A DNA stretch of 36,997 bases from an uncultured Anaerolineae bacterium. Its GTDB lineage: Bacteria; Chloroflexota; Anaerolineae; CG2-30-64-16. Of this stretch, positions 4,665 through 12,069 are shown piece by piece (the first letter of the stretch is position 1; each line of letters opens with the position of its first letter). The stretch lies in contig CAKZKT010000149.1 of NCBI GenBank assembly GCA_937124585.1, positions 1 through 36,997 of the forward strand. Reading direction: 5' to 3'. The position numbers and the translations under genes were made by a program. Under the pieces are notes generated by a model. The model saw only the letters and a list, made by a program, of their open reading frames with translations, searched no databases and was not told the origin of the DNA.

Positions 4665-7424
4665 TCATGCCATCAGCCCCAACTCCCGCGCTCGAGCCAC
4701 GGCCTGCGCCTGGCGGTTCACGCCCAGCTTGCCGTAGATCTCCTTGACGTGGAAGCGCACCGTGTTGAGGCTGACCACCAGCCGGTCGGCGATCTCGGCG
4801 TACTTGAACCCCGCGGCCAGCAGCCGCAGCACCTCCAGCTCGCGCTCGCTGAGGGGTTCGACCACCTCACCCCCCTGGCCCCCTCTCCTGAGAGGCGAGG
4901 GGGAGGTTAGGGGGAGCCAGGCGGGCCGGCCGAGGCGCGCCAGCAGGGCCTCGAGGGCCGGGCCTTCGTCCAGGAAGGGCCGGATTGCGCCTTCCGGCTC
5001 GGCAAGGGCCAGCGCCCGCTCCAGATAGCGCCGCGCAGCCCGCAGGTCGTCGGCCGCCAGCCGCGCGGCCCCGAGCAGCGCGTGGAGCAGCGTACCGTGT
5101 CGGCCGCCGGCATCGGCCGAGCGGATGATGCGTTCCGCCAGGCCGGCCGCGCGGCTGTCCCCACGGCCGGCCAGCAGCCGCAGCCAGGCCAGGTGCACCG
5201 GATCGGTGTGGACGGCGACGGGGTCGTCCAGGCCGATGCCGCTGCCCCGCAGGTGCGCCTCTGCCGCTGCGTCGTCGCCCCGCGCCAGCGCCAGGCGCGC
5301 CTGCTCGCCGATGAGCGGCGGCCGCAGCCAGCCCGGCGCGCCCGCCGCCAGCAAGCGGGATGCCTCGGCCAGCGCATCCGCCGCGTCGTCCAGCGCGCCT
5401 TCCGCCTGCAATAGCCGCGCCAGGTTGAGCTGGCTGTAGATCAGCGAGGCGTTGTGGCCCACGAGGGCGCTCAGCCGGATGGCGGTCTGGAGGTGTTCGC
5501 GTGCCCGGTCGAGCTCGTTCCACTGGTAATGGATCAGCCCCAGCGCGCCGTGCACTGCGCCCACGATAGTGGGAGGCGCCGCGGCAGGCGCGGCCGACAG
5601 CGAGGCTGCCCCGCGTTCCAGCCGGTCGAGGGCCTCGGTCGCGGCCTGGGCCGCCAGCCGCAGCCGGCCGTACTGCGTCGCCATCAGGGTCAGGTGCGAC
5701 ACCGCCAGCATCTCGGTCACCCGGTCGCCCGAGGCCCGGCTGGCCCGGATGGCATCCTGGAGCGCGGCGACGGCCCGGTCGTAGTCGGGCAGTTGGCGGT
5801 AGGCGCCGCCCAACGCCAGCGAGGCCAGCCCGATCAGCCGTTGGTCGTCGGCCGGGGCGTGTGCCAGGGCCTGGCGGCCGGCCTCGATAGCCTCGGCGAT
5901 CCGGCCCTGCGCCTGCAACAGGTTGGCCCGCAGCGCCAGGCATTCGCTGCGCCAGGCCGTCGCGGACGTGCCAGGCACTTCCGAAGTGCCTGGCACGTGG
6001 ATCGCGGCTTCTGTCTGCGCCAGGTGCGGCGCGACCTGCGCCAGGTTGCCCCGCAGCAGGCTCATCCAGCCCAGGTCCAGGCTGATGCGCGGGCTGCGGT
6101 CGCGCAACCCGACCGGCAGGGCGCTCAGCCAGCCTTCCAGCGTCCGGGCGTAGCCGCGATTAAGCAGCGCCCAGCCGTGGCATTCCAGCAGCGCCACGAC
6201 CCGCTCGTGCTCGGCCGCGGCCAGCGCATGGCCGATGGCATCTGCGGGCATCCCATGCGCCTCGTACCAGCGACTGGCGCGGTTGTGCAGGCCGGGGACT
6301 TCCTCCGGCCATGTGCGGCGCAGCTGCGCTTGCAACAGCTCGGCGAACAGGTGATGATAGCGATACCAGCGCCCCTCGTCGTCCAGGGGGATGATGAAGA
6401 GGTTGGCGCGTTCCAGGTGTTCGAGGACGGACCTCGCTCCCCTCCCCCGGCCTGCAGCCACCCCCTCCCCTCTCTCCTGAGCGTAGTGCTGCTCAGGAGA
6501 GGGGGGAGGGGGCCGGGGGGTGGAGGGTGAGGTCACCGCGTCGCACAGCTCGGCCGTGAGCTGCGCCAGGATGGAGGTGCGCAGCAGGAACGTCTGCACC
6601 TCGGCCGGCTGCCGCGCCAGCACCTCCTCGGTCAGGTAGCCCAGGATGAAGCGGTGCGTGCCGCTGAGGCTCTGGACGAAGGCGGAGGCGTCGGAACGGC
6701 CCTGCAGGGAGAGCCCGGCCAGTTGCAGGCCTGCAGCCCACCCCTCGGTGCGTTCGGCCAGCCGGGCCAGGTCCGACTCGGACAACGGCAGCCCCATGCC
6801 GTCGCGCAGCAGGGCCGCGATCTCGGCCTCGCCGAAGCGCAGGTCGGCCGCGCGCACCTCGGTGAGCTGGTCGCGGGCGCGCAAGCGGGCCAGGGGCAGC
6901 GGCGGGTCCTCGCGCGTGACCAGCACCAGGTGCAGGCCGGCCGACGGATGCGCCAGCAGGTCGCCCAGGATGCTCAGGATGGCCTTGTCCTGGATGACGT
7001 GGAAATCGTCCAGCACACAGACGATCGGCATGGCTGCGACCAGGTCGTTCAGCAGTGTCGTCGTCAGAACGGCCGGCGGCGGCAGCTGGCCTGCGCGCAG
7101 GGCAGGGGTCAGCTCAGCGCCGATGGCCGGGGCCACCCGCTGCAGGGCTGCCACGAAATAGGTGAAGAAGCGCAGCGGGTCGTCGTCGGCCTCGTCCAGC
7201 GCCAGCCAGGCGACCGGCCGGTCGAGCCGGGCCGCCCACGCCGCGGCCAGGGTGGTCTTGCCGTAGCCCGCGGGCGCGGCGATCAGCGTCAGCGGCCGGC
7301 CGGCGGCCAGCCCGGCGTCGAGCCGCGCCATCAGCGCCGGCCGCGGCACCGGATGGCGCGGGGCCGCGGGCCGGTGGAATTTGGCCGCGATCACGGTGGG
7401 TTCGGGCAGAGGGCCTCTCAGCAT
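4665..7424 (-). CDS. MalT/LAL-type LuxR-family ATP-dependent transcription regulator
   Basis: A 919-residue one-component regulator. Walker A is APAGYGKTT at about 50-58 and Walker B VCVLDDFH at about 135-142 (STAND-type NTPase); a long helical TPR-like sensor follows, and the C-terminal 63 residues are a LuxR helix-turn-helix (SERELEVLRLLAAGF...VSLNTVRFHVKEIYGKL). In MalT-like proteins, ATP and an inducer drive oligomerisation and activation. Three repeat elements lie inside the frame without breaking it: HVPGTSEVPGT (about 476-486), a Pro/Arg/Gly-rich stretch (about 297-331) and SPLRRGGQGGE (about 838-853, just before the HTH). No ribosome site precedes the ATG at 7422-7424, but TATAAT ends six bases before it, so the mRNA may be leaderless. 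It is transcribed away from the 7641-10287 trio, a possible target. Confidence 0.88.
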   Translation of the reverse strand: MLRGPLPEPTVIAAKFHRPAAPRHPVPRPALMARLDAGLAAGRPLTLIAAPAGYGKTTLAAAWAARLDRPVAWLALDEADDDPLRFFTYFVAALQRVAPAIGAELTPALRAGQLPPPAVLTTTLLNDLVAAMPIVCVLDDFHVIQDKAILSILGDLLAHPSAGLHLVLVTREDPPLPLARLRARDQLTEVRAADLRFGEAEIAALLRDGMGLPLSESDLARLAERTEGWAAGLQLAGLSLQGRSDASAFVQSLSGTHRFILGYLTEEVLARQPAEVQTFLLRTSILAQLTAELCDAVTSPSTPRPPPPSPEQHYAQERGEGVAAGRGRGARSVLEHLERANLFIIPLDDEGRWYRYHHLFAELLQAQLRRTWPEEVPGLHNRASRWYEAHGMPADAIGHALAAAEHERVVALLECHGWALLNRGYARTLEGWLSALPVGLRDRSPRISLDLGWMSLLRGNLAQVAPHLAQTEAAIHVPGTSEVPGTSATAWRSECLALRANLLQAQGRIAEAIEAGRQALAHAPADDQRLIGLASLALGGAYRQLPDYDRAVAALQDAIRASRASGDRVTEMLAVSHLTLMATQYGRLRLAAQAATEALDRLERGAASLSAAPAAAPPTIVGAVHGALGLIHYQWNELDRAREHLQTAIRLSALVGHNASLIYSQLNLARLLQAEGALDDAADALAEASRLLAAGAPGWLRPPLIGEQARLALARGDDAAAEAHLRGSGIGLDDPVAVHTDPVHLAWLRLLAGRGDSRAAGLAERIIRSADAGGRHGTLLHALLGAARLAADDLRAARRYLERALALAEPEGAIRPFLDEGPALEALLARLGRPAWLPLTSPSPLRRGGQGGEVVEPLSERELEVLRLLAAGFKYAEIADRLVVSLNTVRFHVKEIYGKLGVNRQAQAVARARELGLMA
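4866..4914. repeat. GC-rich C/G-tract repeat inside the regulator frame, family B
   Basis: A stretch with CACCCCCCTGGCCCCCTCTCC, then a GAGAGG centre and GAGGGGGAGGTTAGGGGG, forms an imperfect inverted repeat of polypyrimidine against polypurine. It encodes the low-complexity SPSPLRRGGQGGE linker between the sensor region and the HTH. The same CCCTCTCCTGAG core appears at 6461-6512, so the two are copies of one family. Confidence 0.6.
5966..5998. repeat. family A palindrome inserted in frame in the regulator gene
   Basis: Fifteen-base arms ACGTGCCAGGCACTT and its exact reverse complement flank a CCG centre. The element is 33 bases, a multiple of three, and contributes HVPGTSEVPGT to the protein in the TPR-like region. 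The arms equal those of the intergenic copy at 4623-4655, which identifies this as a mobile palindrome landing inside a gene, comparable in outcome to Rickettsia palindromic elements. Confidence 0.8.
6461..6512. repeat. 22-bp-arm inverted repeat inside the regulator frame, family B
   Basis: A left arm at 6461-6482 and right arm at 6491-6512 pair with one mismatch around the eight-base loop GTAGTGCT. The arm core is CTCTCCTGAGC. It codes for a Pro-, Arg- and Gly-rich stretch including PRPPPPSPEQHYAQERGEG between the NTPase region and the helical region. The surrounding 6436-6535 is also C/G-tract sequence, so the insert is probably about 90-100 bases. Confidence 0.7.
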
Positions 7425-7430
7425 AGAGGA

Positions 7431-7460
7431 ATTATACTCGCGATCGGGGCCTCCGGGCAA
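7431..7460 (-). promoter_or_regulatory. promoter of the LuxR-family regulator, leaderless
   Basis: On the minus strand TTGCCC (7455-7460), an 18-base spacer and TATAAT (7431-7436) precede the ATG by six bases. The expected transcription start therefore coincides with the start codon, fitting the lack of a ribosome site. Confidence 0.6.
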
Positions 7461-7565
7461 CCGGGCCGGGATGTGGGGATGAAGAGTGGACAGGGGAGTC
7501 CGCCGATCATCGGCGCCCAAGCTGATTGCGCCTCAGATATCTGGGAAAGACGGCGCATTCTGCCT

Positions 7566-7595
7566 TTGACAAGGCAACCGTTCTACCACTATACT
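7566..7595 (+). promoter_or_regulatory. sigma70-like promoter for the GNAT/TraB trio
   Basis: TTGACA (7566-7571), an 18-base spacer and TATACT (7590-7595) form a near-consensus promoter reading into the gene at 7641, with an expected leader of about 40 bases. It faces away from the regulator promoter 105 bases to the left. Confidence 0.7.
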
Positions 7596-7640
7596 GGACC
7601 GCAGTGATCGGCGCAACAGGGACGCAACGGAACAGGGCAA

Positions 7641-8555
7641 ATGGCGCGAAAGAGGTCGCTGTTCGACCGGCTGTGGCCCGGCCGGGCTGCCAATGACAGG
7701 CAGAGCGAGGTGTTCGGCCCCCAGCAGGAGGCTTATGTGCTCCGGCACGCAGGCGTGCCGGAGCACATTCCGGGGCTGATGGCCGGTGTCTCCGCCGCGG
7801 CGCCGTGCCTGGTGGACGATCATCTTTGCTTCACGAAGGAGAACTGGCTGATCTTTGTCGGGTATCCCCTGGAGGGGCCTTTCTCGGTTGAGCGCTGCAC
7901 GGCCGCGGTGAACCGGGCTGTGGCGCAGTATCATCCCCGGGTGATATGGTTTATCGGGCCGCAAGTGCCGGCAGAGCTGGCAGCGAGATGCTGCGCGCGA
8001 CAAACGGATGTCTACTACCGGCTCGATCTGCCCGTAGCACTCAAGCCGGCGCTGCGACGGGCCATCCGCGCGGCGGCTGCCAATCTGACCGTTCGCGCCG
8101 GCCGCGCGTACAAGGCCGAACACGTCGCGCTGGCCGACGAACTGATGGCGCGGACGCCTCTGCCGGCCATGGTGGCCGGCCTTTACCGTGCCATGCCCGA
8201 CTACGTGGCTCGCTCCGCCACCGCCACCGTGCTGGAGGCGCGCACAGCCACTGGCGCACTGGCCGCTTTCTACGTCGTCGAAGAGGCGGCTCCTGCGTTC
8301 GATGTCTATGTGCTGGCCGCATACACACGCCATCCCTACGTCCCTCACGCTTCTGACCTGCTCTGCGCCGCGATGATCGAACGGGCACAGGCAGCCGGCA
8401 AGCACCTGATCCATCTCGGCCTGGGTGTCAATGCGGGAATTCGACGTTTCAAGGAGAAATGGGGCGGCGTGCCCTTCCTGACCTATGAATTCTGCGAATG
8501 CCGCTTCTACAGCGGTCATCCGATGGTTGATCTCTTGTTGGAGTGGAAACTATGA
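7641..8555 (+). CDS. GNAT-like acyltransferase-fold protein, paralogue 1 of trio
   Basis: A 304-residue soluble protein. The C-terminal half has HASDLLCAAMIERAQAAGK, HLIHLGLGVNAGI and RRFKEKWGGVPF. This small-residue/helix/beta pattern ending in FKxKWG is the signature of the GNAT-like fold shared by Acetyltransf_6, FemAB-like and lysylphosphatidylglycerol-synthase-type aminoacyl/acyl transferases. The N-terminal half (VPEHIPGLM; WLIFVGYPLEG; YYRLDLP) is shared almost motif for motif with the third gene of the trio, so the two arose by duplication. The substrate is unknown. ATG 7641 has a weak AGGG upstream but a strong promoter. The stop overlaps the next start (ATGA), implying coupled translation. 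It lacks the longer central segment seen in its paralogue. A perfect 30-base palindrome lies at 7737-7766. Confidence 0.72.
   Translation: MARKRSLFDRLWPGRAANDRQSEVFGPQQEAYVLRHAGVPEHIPGLMAGVSAAAPCLVDDHLCFTKENWLIFVGYPLEGPFSVERCTAAVNRAVAQYHPRVIWFIGPQVPAELAARCCARQTDVYYRLDLPVALKPALRRAIRAAAANLTVRAGRAYKAEHVALADELMARTPLPAMVAGLYRAMPDYVARSATATVLEARTATGALAAFYVVEEAAPAFDVYVLAAYTRHPYVPHASDLLCAAMIERAQAAGKHLIHLGLGVNAGIRRFKEKWGGVPFLTYEFCECRFYSGHPMVDLLLEWKL
7737..7766. repeat. perfect 14-bp-arm palindrome within a coding region
   Basis: GTGCTCCGGCACGC, AG, then GCGTGCCGGAGCAC: a perfect 14+2+14 inverted repeat encoding VLRHAGVPEH about 100 bases into the first gene of the trio. The paralogue at 9355 keeps the VPEH codons but not the left arm, so the symmetry is particular to this copy. 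Confidence 0.8.
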
Positions 8556-9358
8556 TCCCCTGGCCCTGGCGTGAATGGCCGCTGCGCATGGTCTGGCGCG
8601 TCGAGCGCAACGGCCGGTGTTCACATCTCGTCGGCACCGCGCACTTTTTCCCATACAGTTTTGCCCGTCCCCTGACTCGGCTGATCCGTCCTGCCATCGT
8701 TGTGCTGACCGAAGGCCCGCTCGATGCGGCCAGTTCAGAGGCCATCGCCGAGTACGGCCGGTCGGGGACCAACAATCTGGCCGCGCTTCTGCAGCCTGAC
8801 GCCATCGGCCGGATCGAAAAGATCCTGCGCGAGCGGGCCAACCATGACGGTGCAGCCTGGTTCATCCCGCCCCCAGGGCCTGTCTACTTCGAGGCATACA
8901 CGACCGGCGTGCGGCCGTGGGCGGCCTTTTTCTCGATCTGGGGCGCGTATCTGGGTTGGCGCTACTCCGTGGATGCAGAGGGCTACCGCATCGCCGGCAA
9001 GTTGGGCAAGCGAATTGGTTCGCTGGAGACGTTGGAGGAGCAGCTGGCCGTGCTGGACAGCATCCCTGTCGAGCGCATCGTGCGCCAGCTCAACGACGTG
9101 GCCAACTGGGATGCCTACCGGCGGGAGTATGTGCGCCTCTACCTGGCGGGAGACCTGGACGGCCTGGTTGCGCTCACTGCTGGTTTTGTGACTCGTGGCC
9201 CTGCGGTGGTGGGCCGGCGCGACAGCAGCATGTTCGCCGCACTACGGCCGTTCTTCGACGCCGGGGACACGGTGGCGTTTATCGGCTTCCCGCACGTGCC
9301 GGGCGTGACCCATTTGTTGCGAGAGGCCGGTTACGCTGTGACGCAGGTGACCGCGTGA
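8552..9358 (+). CDS. TraB/GumN-family protein
   Basis: A 268-residue protein with the hallmarks of the TraB/GumN (PF01963, TIKI-related) family: VGTAHFFP near the N terminus (GTxH), LTEGPLD, the central GKLGKRIGSLETLEEQL segment, VGRRDSSMF (RN/RDxxM) and FIGFPHVPGVTHLLREAGY near the C terminus (GxxH). In TIKI-type members the two GxxH motifs with Glu and Arg build a metal-dependent protease site; most bacterial members have no assigned substrate. No signal peptide or membrane helix is apparent, so it is probably cytosolic. The ATG at 8552 overlaps the stop of gene 1 by four bases, and its TGA overlaps the GTG of gene 3 by four. Being held between two paralogues suggests the three act together. 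Confidence 0.82.
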   Translation: MIPWPWREWPLRMVWRVERNGRCSHLVGTAHFFPYSFARPLTRLIRPAIVVLTEGPLDAASSEAIAEYGRSGTNNLAALLQPDAIGRIEKILRERANHDGAAWFIPPPGPVYFEAYTTGVRPWAAFFSIWGAYLGWRYSVDAEGYRIAGKLGKRIGSLETLEEQLAVLDSIPVERIVRQLNDVANWDAYRREYVRLYLAGDLDGLVALTAGFVTRGPAVVGRRDSSMFAALRPFFDAGDTVAFIGFPHVPGVTHLLREAGYAVTQVTA

Positions 9359-10287
9359 TCGCCCCCGGGGAGCGCAGCTACATCGCAGCGCGTGCCTGCG
9401 TGCCGGAACACCTGCCCGCCTATGTGTCGGCCATCACCGGCGGCGAGCCGCATCTGTTCGGCGATTTCCTGGTCTATACCTGCGCTGATCGGTTGATCTT
9501 CGTGGGCTATCCTTTGAGCACGGCGTGCGACGAGACGGCCTGGCTGGCCGCGTTCGACGCGGCGATCGGTCGCTTCCGGCCCCGGCTCGTCTCGATCACC
9601 GCCGCGGCGTTGCCGCCGCGGCTGCGCGACTGCCCTGCATCTCCGGCCGACGCCTACTACCGGCTCGACCTGGCCGATGTGCGGCCCACGAAGAAAGTGC
9701 GCAACCTGCTGCGCCGTGCCAGCCGCGAGGTGACGATCGGACAGGCCGCCGCCCTGGGTCCCGAGCATCGCCGGCTGGTGACCGATTTTCTGGCCACCGT
9801 GCCGGTAGATGAGGGGACGCGCTTTATCTTCGAGCGGCTGGAGCGGTATGCGGGACCGCGGCACGGGTTTGCGACGTTGATCGGCCGGGTGGCTGCCGGG
9901 ATCCGATTGAAGTCCCTCTGGCGGTTCCATTCAGCCCAAGACGCGCAGGTGCCCGACCTGGGCGAACCGTTGATCCTCGAGGCGCGCAATGCGGTCGGCA
10001 GGCTGGCCGCGTTCGACATCGCCGCGTTCGGCGGGGAGTATGGGTTCTATCTGTTCAATTTTCGCGCGCGCGAACGCTATGTGCCCGGCGCGTCCGACCT
10101 ACTGCTGGCGCGGCTGATGGACGCGGCGCAGGCGCGCGGCAAGCGGTATCTCAACCTGGGTCTGGGGATCAACCCCGGTGTCGCTCATTTCAAAGAGAAG
10201 TGGGGTGCCATGCCGTTCCTGGCGCACGTCGCCTGCGTGTGGGAGCGGCCGCAGCGTGCGTGGGAGCAGGCGCTGGACGCGCTGTAG
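9355..10287 (+). CDS. GNAT-like acyltransferase-fold protein, paralogue 2 of trio
   Basis: The 310-residue product is a clear paralogue of the protein at 7641: shared blocks are ARACVPEHLPAY, LIFVGYPLS, DAYYRLDLAD, GASDLLLARLMDAAQARGK, YLNLGLGINPGV and HFKEKWGAMPF. The C-terminal half fits a GNAT-like/FemAB-like transferase. It has an extra 30-40-residue central segment (around FIFERLERYAGPRHGFATLIGR) that paralogue 1 lacks. The start is GTG 9355-9357 in a GTGA overlap with the preceding stop; only a weak GGTGA is seen upstream, so translation is probably coupled. The open frame extends upstream to 8917 but that part overlaps the TraB gene and is not convincing. Substrate unknown; divergence between the two copies hints at different specificities or a heterodimer. 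Confidence 0.75.
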   Translation: MIAPGERSYIAARACVPEHLPAYVSAITGGEPHLFGDFLVYTCADRLIFVGYPLSTACDETAWLAAFDAAIGRFRPRLVSITAAALPPRLRDCPASPADAYYRLDLADVRPTKKVRNLLRRASREVTIGQAAALGPEHRRLVTDFLATVPVDEGTRFIFERLERYAGPRHGFATLIGRVAAGIRLKSLWRFHSAQDAQVPDLGEPLILEARNAVGRLAAFDIAAFGGEYGFYLFNFRARERYVPGASDLLLARLMDAAQARGKRYLNLGLGINPGVAHFKEKWGAMPFLAHVACVWERPQRAWEQALDAL

Positions 10288-10402
10288 GCGCGTGCCACCA
10301 TGCAACCCAGGCCCGTCTTCTGCGTAAAGATGAGTAGACAGATGTCCGAGCGGGCGCACGGACACTGGCGTCCGCTCATCGTTGCAGGTGGAGGGAGTCA
10401 TC

Positions 10403-10636
10403 GTGGAAAACAAGAAACTTTATCGGAGCCAGACCGATCGCATCCTCGCAGGCGTGTGCGGCGGCCTGGGGCAATACCTCGGCCTCGACCCGACGGTGAT
10501 TCGCGTCATCTTTGCCGTGCTGACGGTGTTCAGCGGCACCGGCTTGCTGCTCTACATCATCCTGATGTTGATCATCCCCCTGGAGCCGAGCGGCAGCATG
10601 ACGTCTGGTCGGCCAGAGGATGAGGCGAAAGGCTGA
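10403..10636 (+). CDS. PspC-domain membrane protein
   Basis: A 77-residue protein made of one PspC domain: KLYRSQTDRILAGVCGGLGQYLGLDPTVIRV followed by a hydrophobic helix FAVLTVFSGTGLLLYIILMLIIP and a short acidic tail. PspC proteins sit in the inner membrane and report envelope stress, either through PspA or through LiaF-like partners. GTG at 10403 is chosen because GGTGGAGGGAG lies just upstream; the frame extends to a TTG at 10382 without a better site. The 115 bases before it hold only a weak dyad (GAGCGG/CCGCTC). It leads the cluster of membrane proteins up to 12808, the context in which PspC and LiaF-type proteins are usually found together. Confidence 0.9.
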   Translation: MENKKLYRSQTDRILAGVCGGLGQYLGLDPTVIRVIFAVLTVFSGTGLLLYIILMLIIPLEPSGSMTSGRPEDEAKG

Positions 10637-10643
10637 CCGGCAA

Positions 10644-10692
10644 ACGGAGCGCGCGCGCGGCGCCTTCGTTGGAGGCGCGCCATGCGCTCCGT
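10644..10692. terminator. strong stem-loop between PspC gene and next membrane gene
   Basis: ACGGAGCGC (10644-10652) pairs perfectly with GCGCTCCGT (10684-10692), and the inside is largely GC-complementary around TTCG. No clear T-run follows, so it may attenuate rather than stop transcription into the gene at 10720. Confidence 0.5.
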
Positions 10693-10719
10693 CTTTCGGA
10701 AGGGCAAGGGGAGCATTTC

Positions 10720-11232
10720 ATGGAACGTTCGCGTAGATCGGCGCTCGGCGTGGGCATTCTGTTGATCGTGCTGGGCCTGTTCCTGCTGGCCCGGCAGATC
10801 TTTCCGGAATTTCTCGGCTGGCACGGCCCACTCATCTGGCCGATGAGCGTCATCGGCTTTGGCGTTTTTCTGCTGTTGCTGGGCCTGGTCACCGGCAATC
10901 CAGGGCTGGCCGTGCCCGGTTGCATTGTCGGCGGCATCGGTGCCCTGCTCTACTGGCAGAATCTGACTGACCGTTGGGACAGCTGGGCCTATGTTTGGAC
11001 CTTGATCCCCGGTTTTGCCGGCGTCGGCTCGGTGATTGAGGGCTTGCTCACCGGCCGTCTGCAGAAGGTGACCGGAGGCGGCTGGACCATTCTGATCAGC
11101 CTGGTGCTGTTTGCCATCTTTTCCTCCCTTCTGGGCGGCCCGCAGTTGCTGGGAGTGTTCTGGCCGGTCCTGCTGATCCTGCTGGGGCTCATCGCCCTGG
11201 CCCGTTACTTCATCTGGTCGCAGCGAGGATAG
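10720..11232 (+). CDS. multi-pass membrane protein, LiaF/LiaI-TM-like
   Basis: A 170-residue, very hydrophobic protein with about five helices, starting MERSRRSALGVGILLIVLGLFLL. The repeating pattern of a glycine-rich helix (GVGILLIVLGLFLLARQI) and a tryptophan-containing turn (WHGPLIWPMSVIGFG) is typical of the LiaF/LiaI-type transmembrane module (DUF5668-like). Members act in envelope stress sensing. ATG 10720 is supported by AAGGGGAG six bases upstream. The gene is followed 16 bases later by a LiaF-like protein with a beta-rich domain and is similar in pattern to the protein at 12302. The assignment rests on hydropathy and context, not on a catalytic motif. Confidence 0.7.
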   Translation: MERSRRSALGVGILLIVLGLFLLARQIFPEFLGWHGPLIWPMSVIGFGVFLLLLGLVTGNPGLAVPGCIVGGIGALLYWQNLTDRWDSWAYVWTLIPGFAGVGSVIEGLLTGRLQKVTGGGWTILISLVLFAIFSSLLGGPQLLGVFWPVLLILLGLIALARYFIWSQRG

Positions 11233-11248
11233 GCATTGAGGGGGAAGC

Positions 11249-12043
11249 ATGAGACAGAGCGGCATATTCTGGGGTTTTGTTTTGGTCATCGTCGGCACAT
11301 TGTTGTTGTTGAACAACCTGAACTTTTTGCAAGTGAGCTGGGGCGTGATCTGGGCGCTCTTCCTGGTGGCTCTGGGCCTCTGGTTTCTGTGGGGCGCGTG
11401 GGCCGCGCCGCGACGGGCCGTGGATGTCGAGACGGCGACCATCCCGCTGTCAGGCGCAGACCGCGCGGAGGTCAAAATCGAACACGGCGCCGGCACGCTG
11501 ACGCTGACAGCCGGCGCGCCGGCCGACGCATTGCTCACCGGGCGCTTTGGCGGCGGGCTCGAGTGCCACACGAAGCGCGATGAGGGTGGGGTGGAGGCCA
11601 GGTTGCGTCCGGCCATCGCTGCATGGTTCCTGTGGCCCTGGAACTGGCGCGGCCCGCTCGACTGGGACATCCAATTCAACGACGCCGTGCCGCTCTATCT
11701 CAAAATAGAAGCCGGCGCCGGCCGTGCTCACCTCGATCTGACCGACCTGCGCGTGGCAGCGCTCAAACTGAGCACGGGCGCCAGCTCGACCCGGCTTACG
11801 CTGCCGGCACAGGCCGGCTTCACCCGGGCGAAGATCGAAGCGGGCGCAGCGGGTGTGGAGATCACTGTGCCCGGCGGTGTGGCCGCATGTGTGCGGACGG
11901 AGGGCGGCCTGGCTGCGATTGAGATAGATGCGTCGCGTTTTCCGCGCTTCGGCGATGAATACCGCTCGCCCGCATATGAGAGCGCGGCCAACAAAGTCGA
12001 AATAGAGATCGAAGCCGGCGTCGGCGCGGTGAAGGTGCAGTGA
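11249..12043 (+). CDS. LiaF-like membrane protein with C-terminal toastrack-type beta domain
   Basis: The 264-residue protein has two N-terminal helices (GIFWGFVLVIVGTLLLLNNL; VIWALFLVALGLWFLWGAW), then a beta-rich domain of repeating strands such as AEVKIEHGAGTLTLTAG, LKIEAGAGRAHLDLTDL, LKLSTGASSTRLTLP and VEIEIEAGVGAVKV. This arrangement is that of LiaF/DUF4097 (toastrack) proteins, extracytoplasmic or cytoplasmic modules linked to PspC and LiaRS-like stress signalling. Alternate hydrophobic residues and AGAG turns indicate a right-handed beta roll. ATG 11249 has GAGGGGG a few bases upstream. A tandem palindrome array begins 26 bases after its stop. No histidine kinase partner lies in the window. 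Confidence 0.8.
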   Translation: MRQSGIFWGFVLVIVGTLLLLNNLNFLQVSWGVIWALFLVALGLWFLWGAWAAPRRAVDVETATIPLSGADRAEVKIEHGAGTLTLTAGAPADALLTGRFGGGLECHTKRDEGGVEARLRPAIAAWFLWPWNWRGPLDWDIQFNDAVPLYLKIEAGAGRAHLDLTDLRVAALKLSTGASSTRLTLPAQAGFTRAKIEAGAAGVEITVPGGVAACVRTEGGLAAIEIDASRFPRFGDEYRSPAYESAANKVEIEIEAGVGAVKVQ

Positions 12044-12069
12044 AGCCTTTGTGCTGATGCGAATCTCTC

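Noticed and set aside
8917-9354. N-terminal extension of the second GNAT-like gene
   Set aside because: The open frame overlaps the whole end of the TraB gene, and the paralogue has nothing matching it; GTG 9355 in the GTGA overlap fits better.
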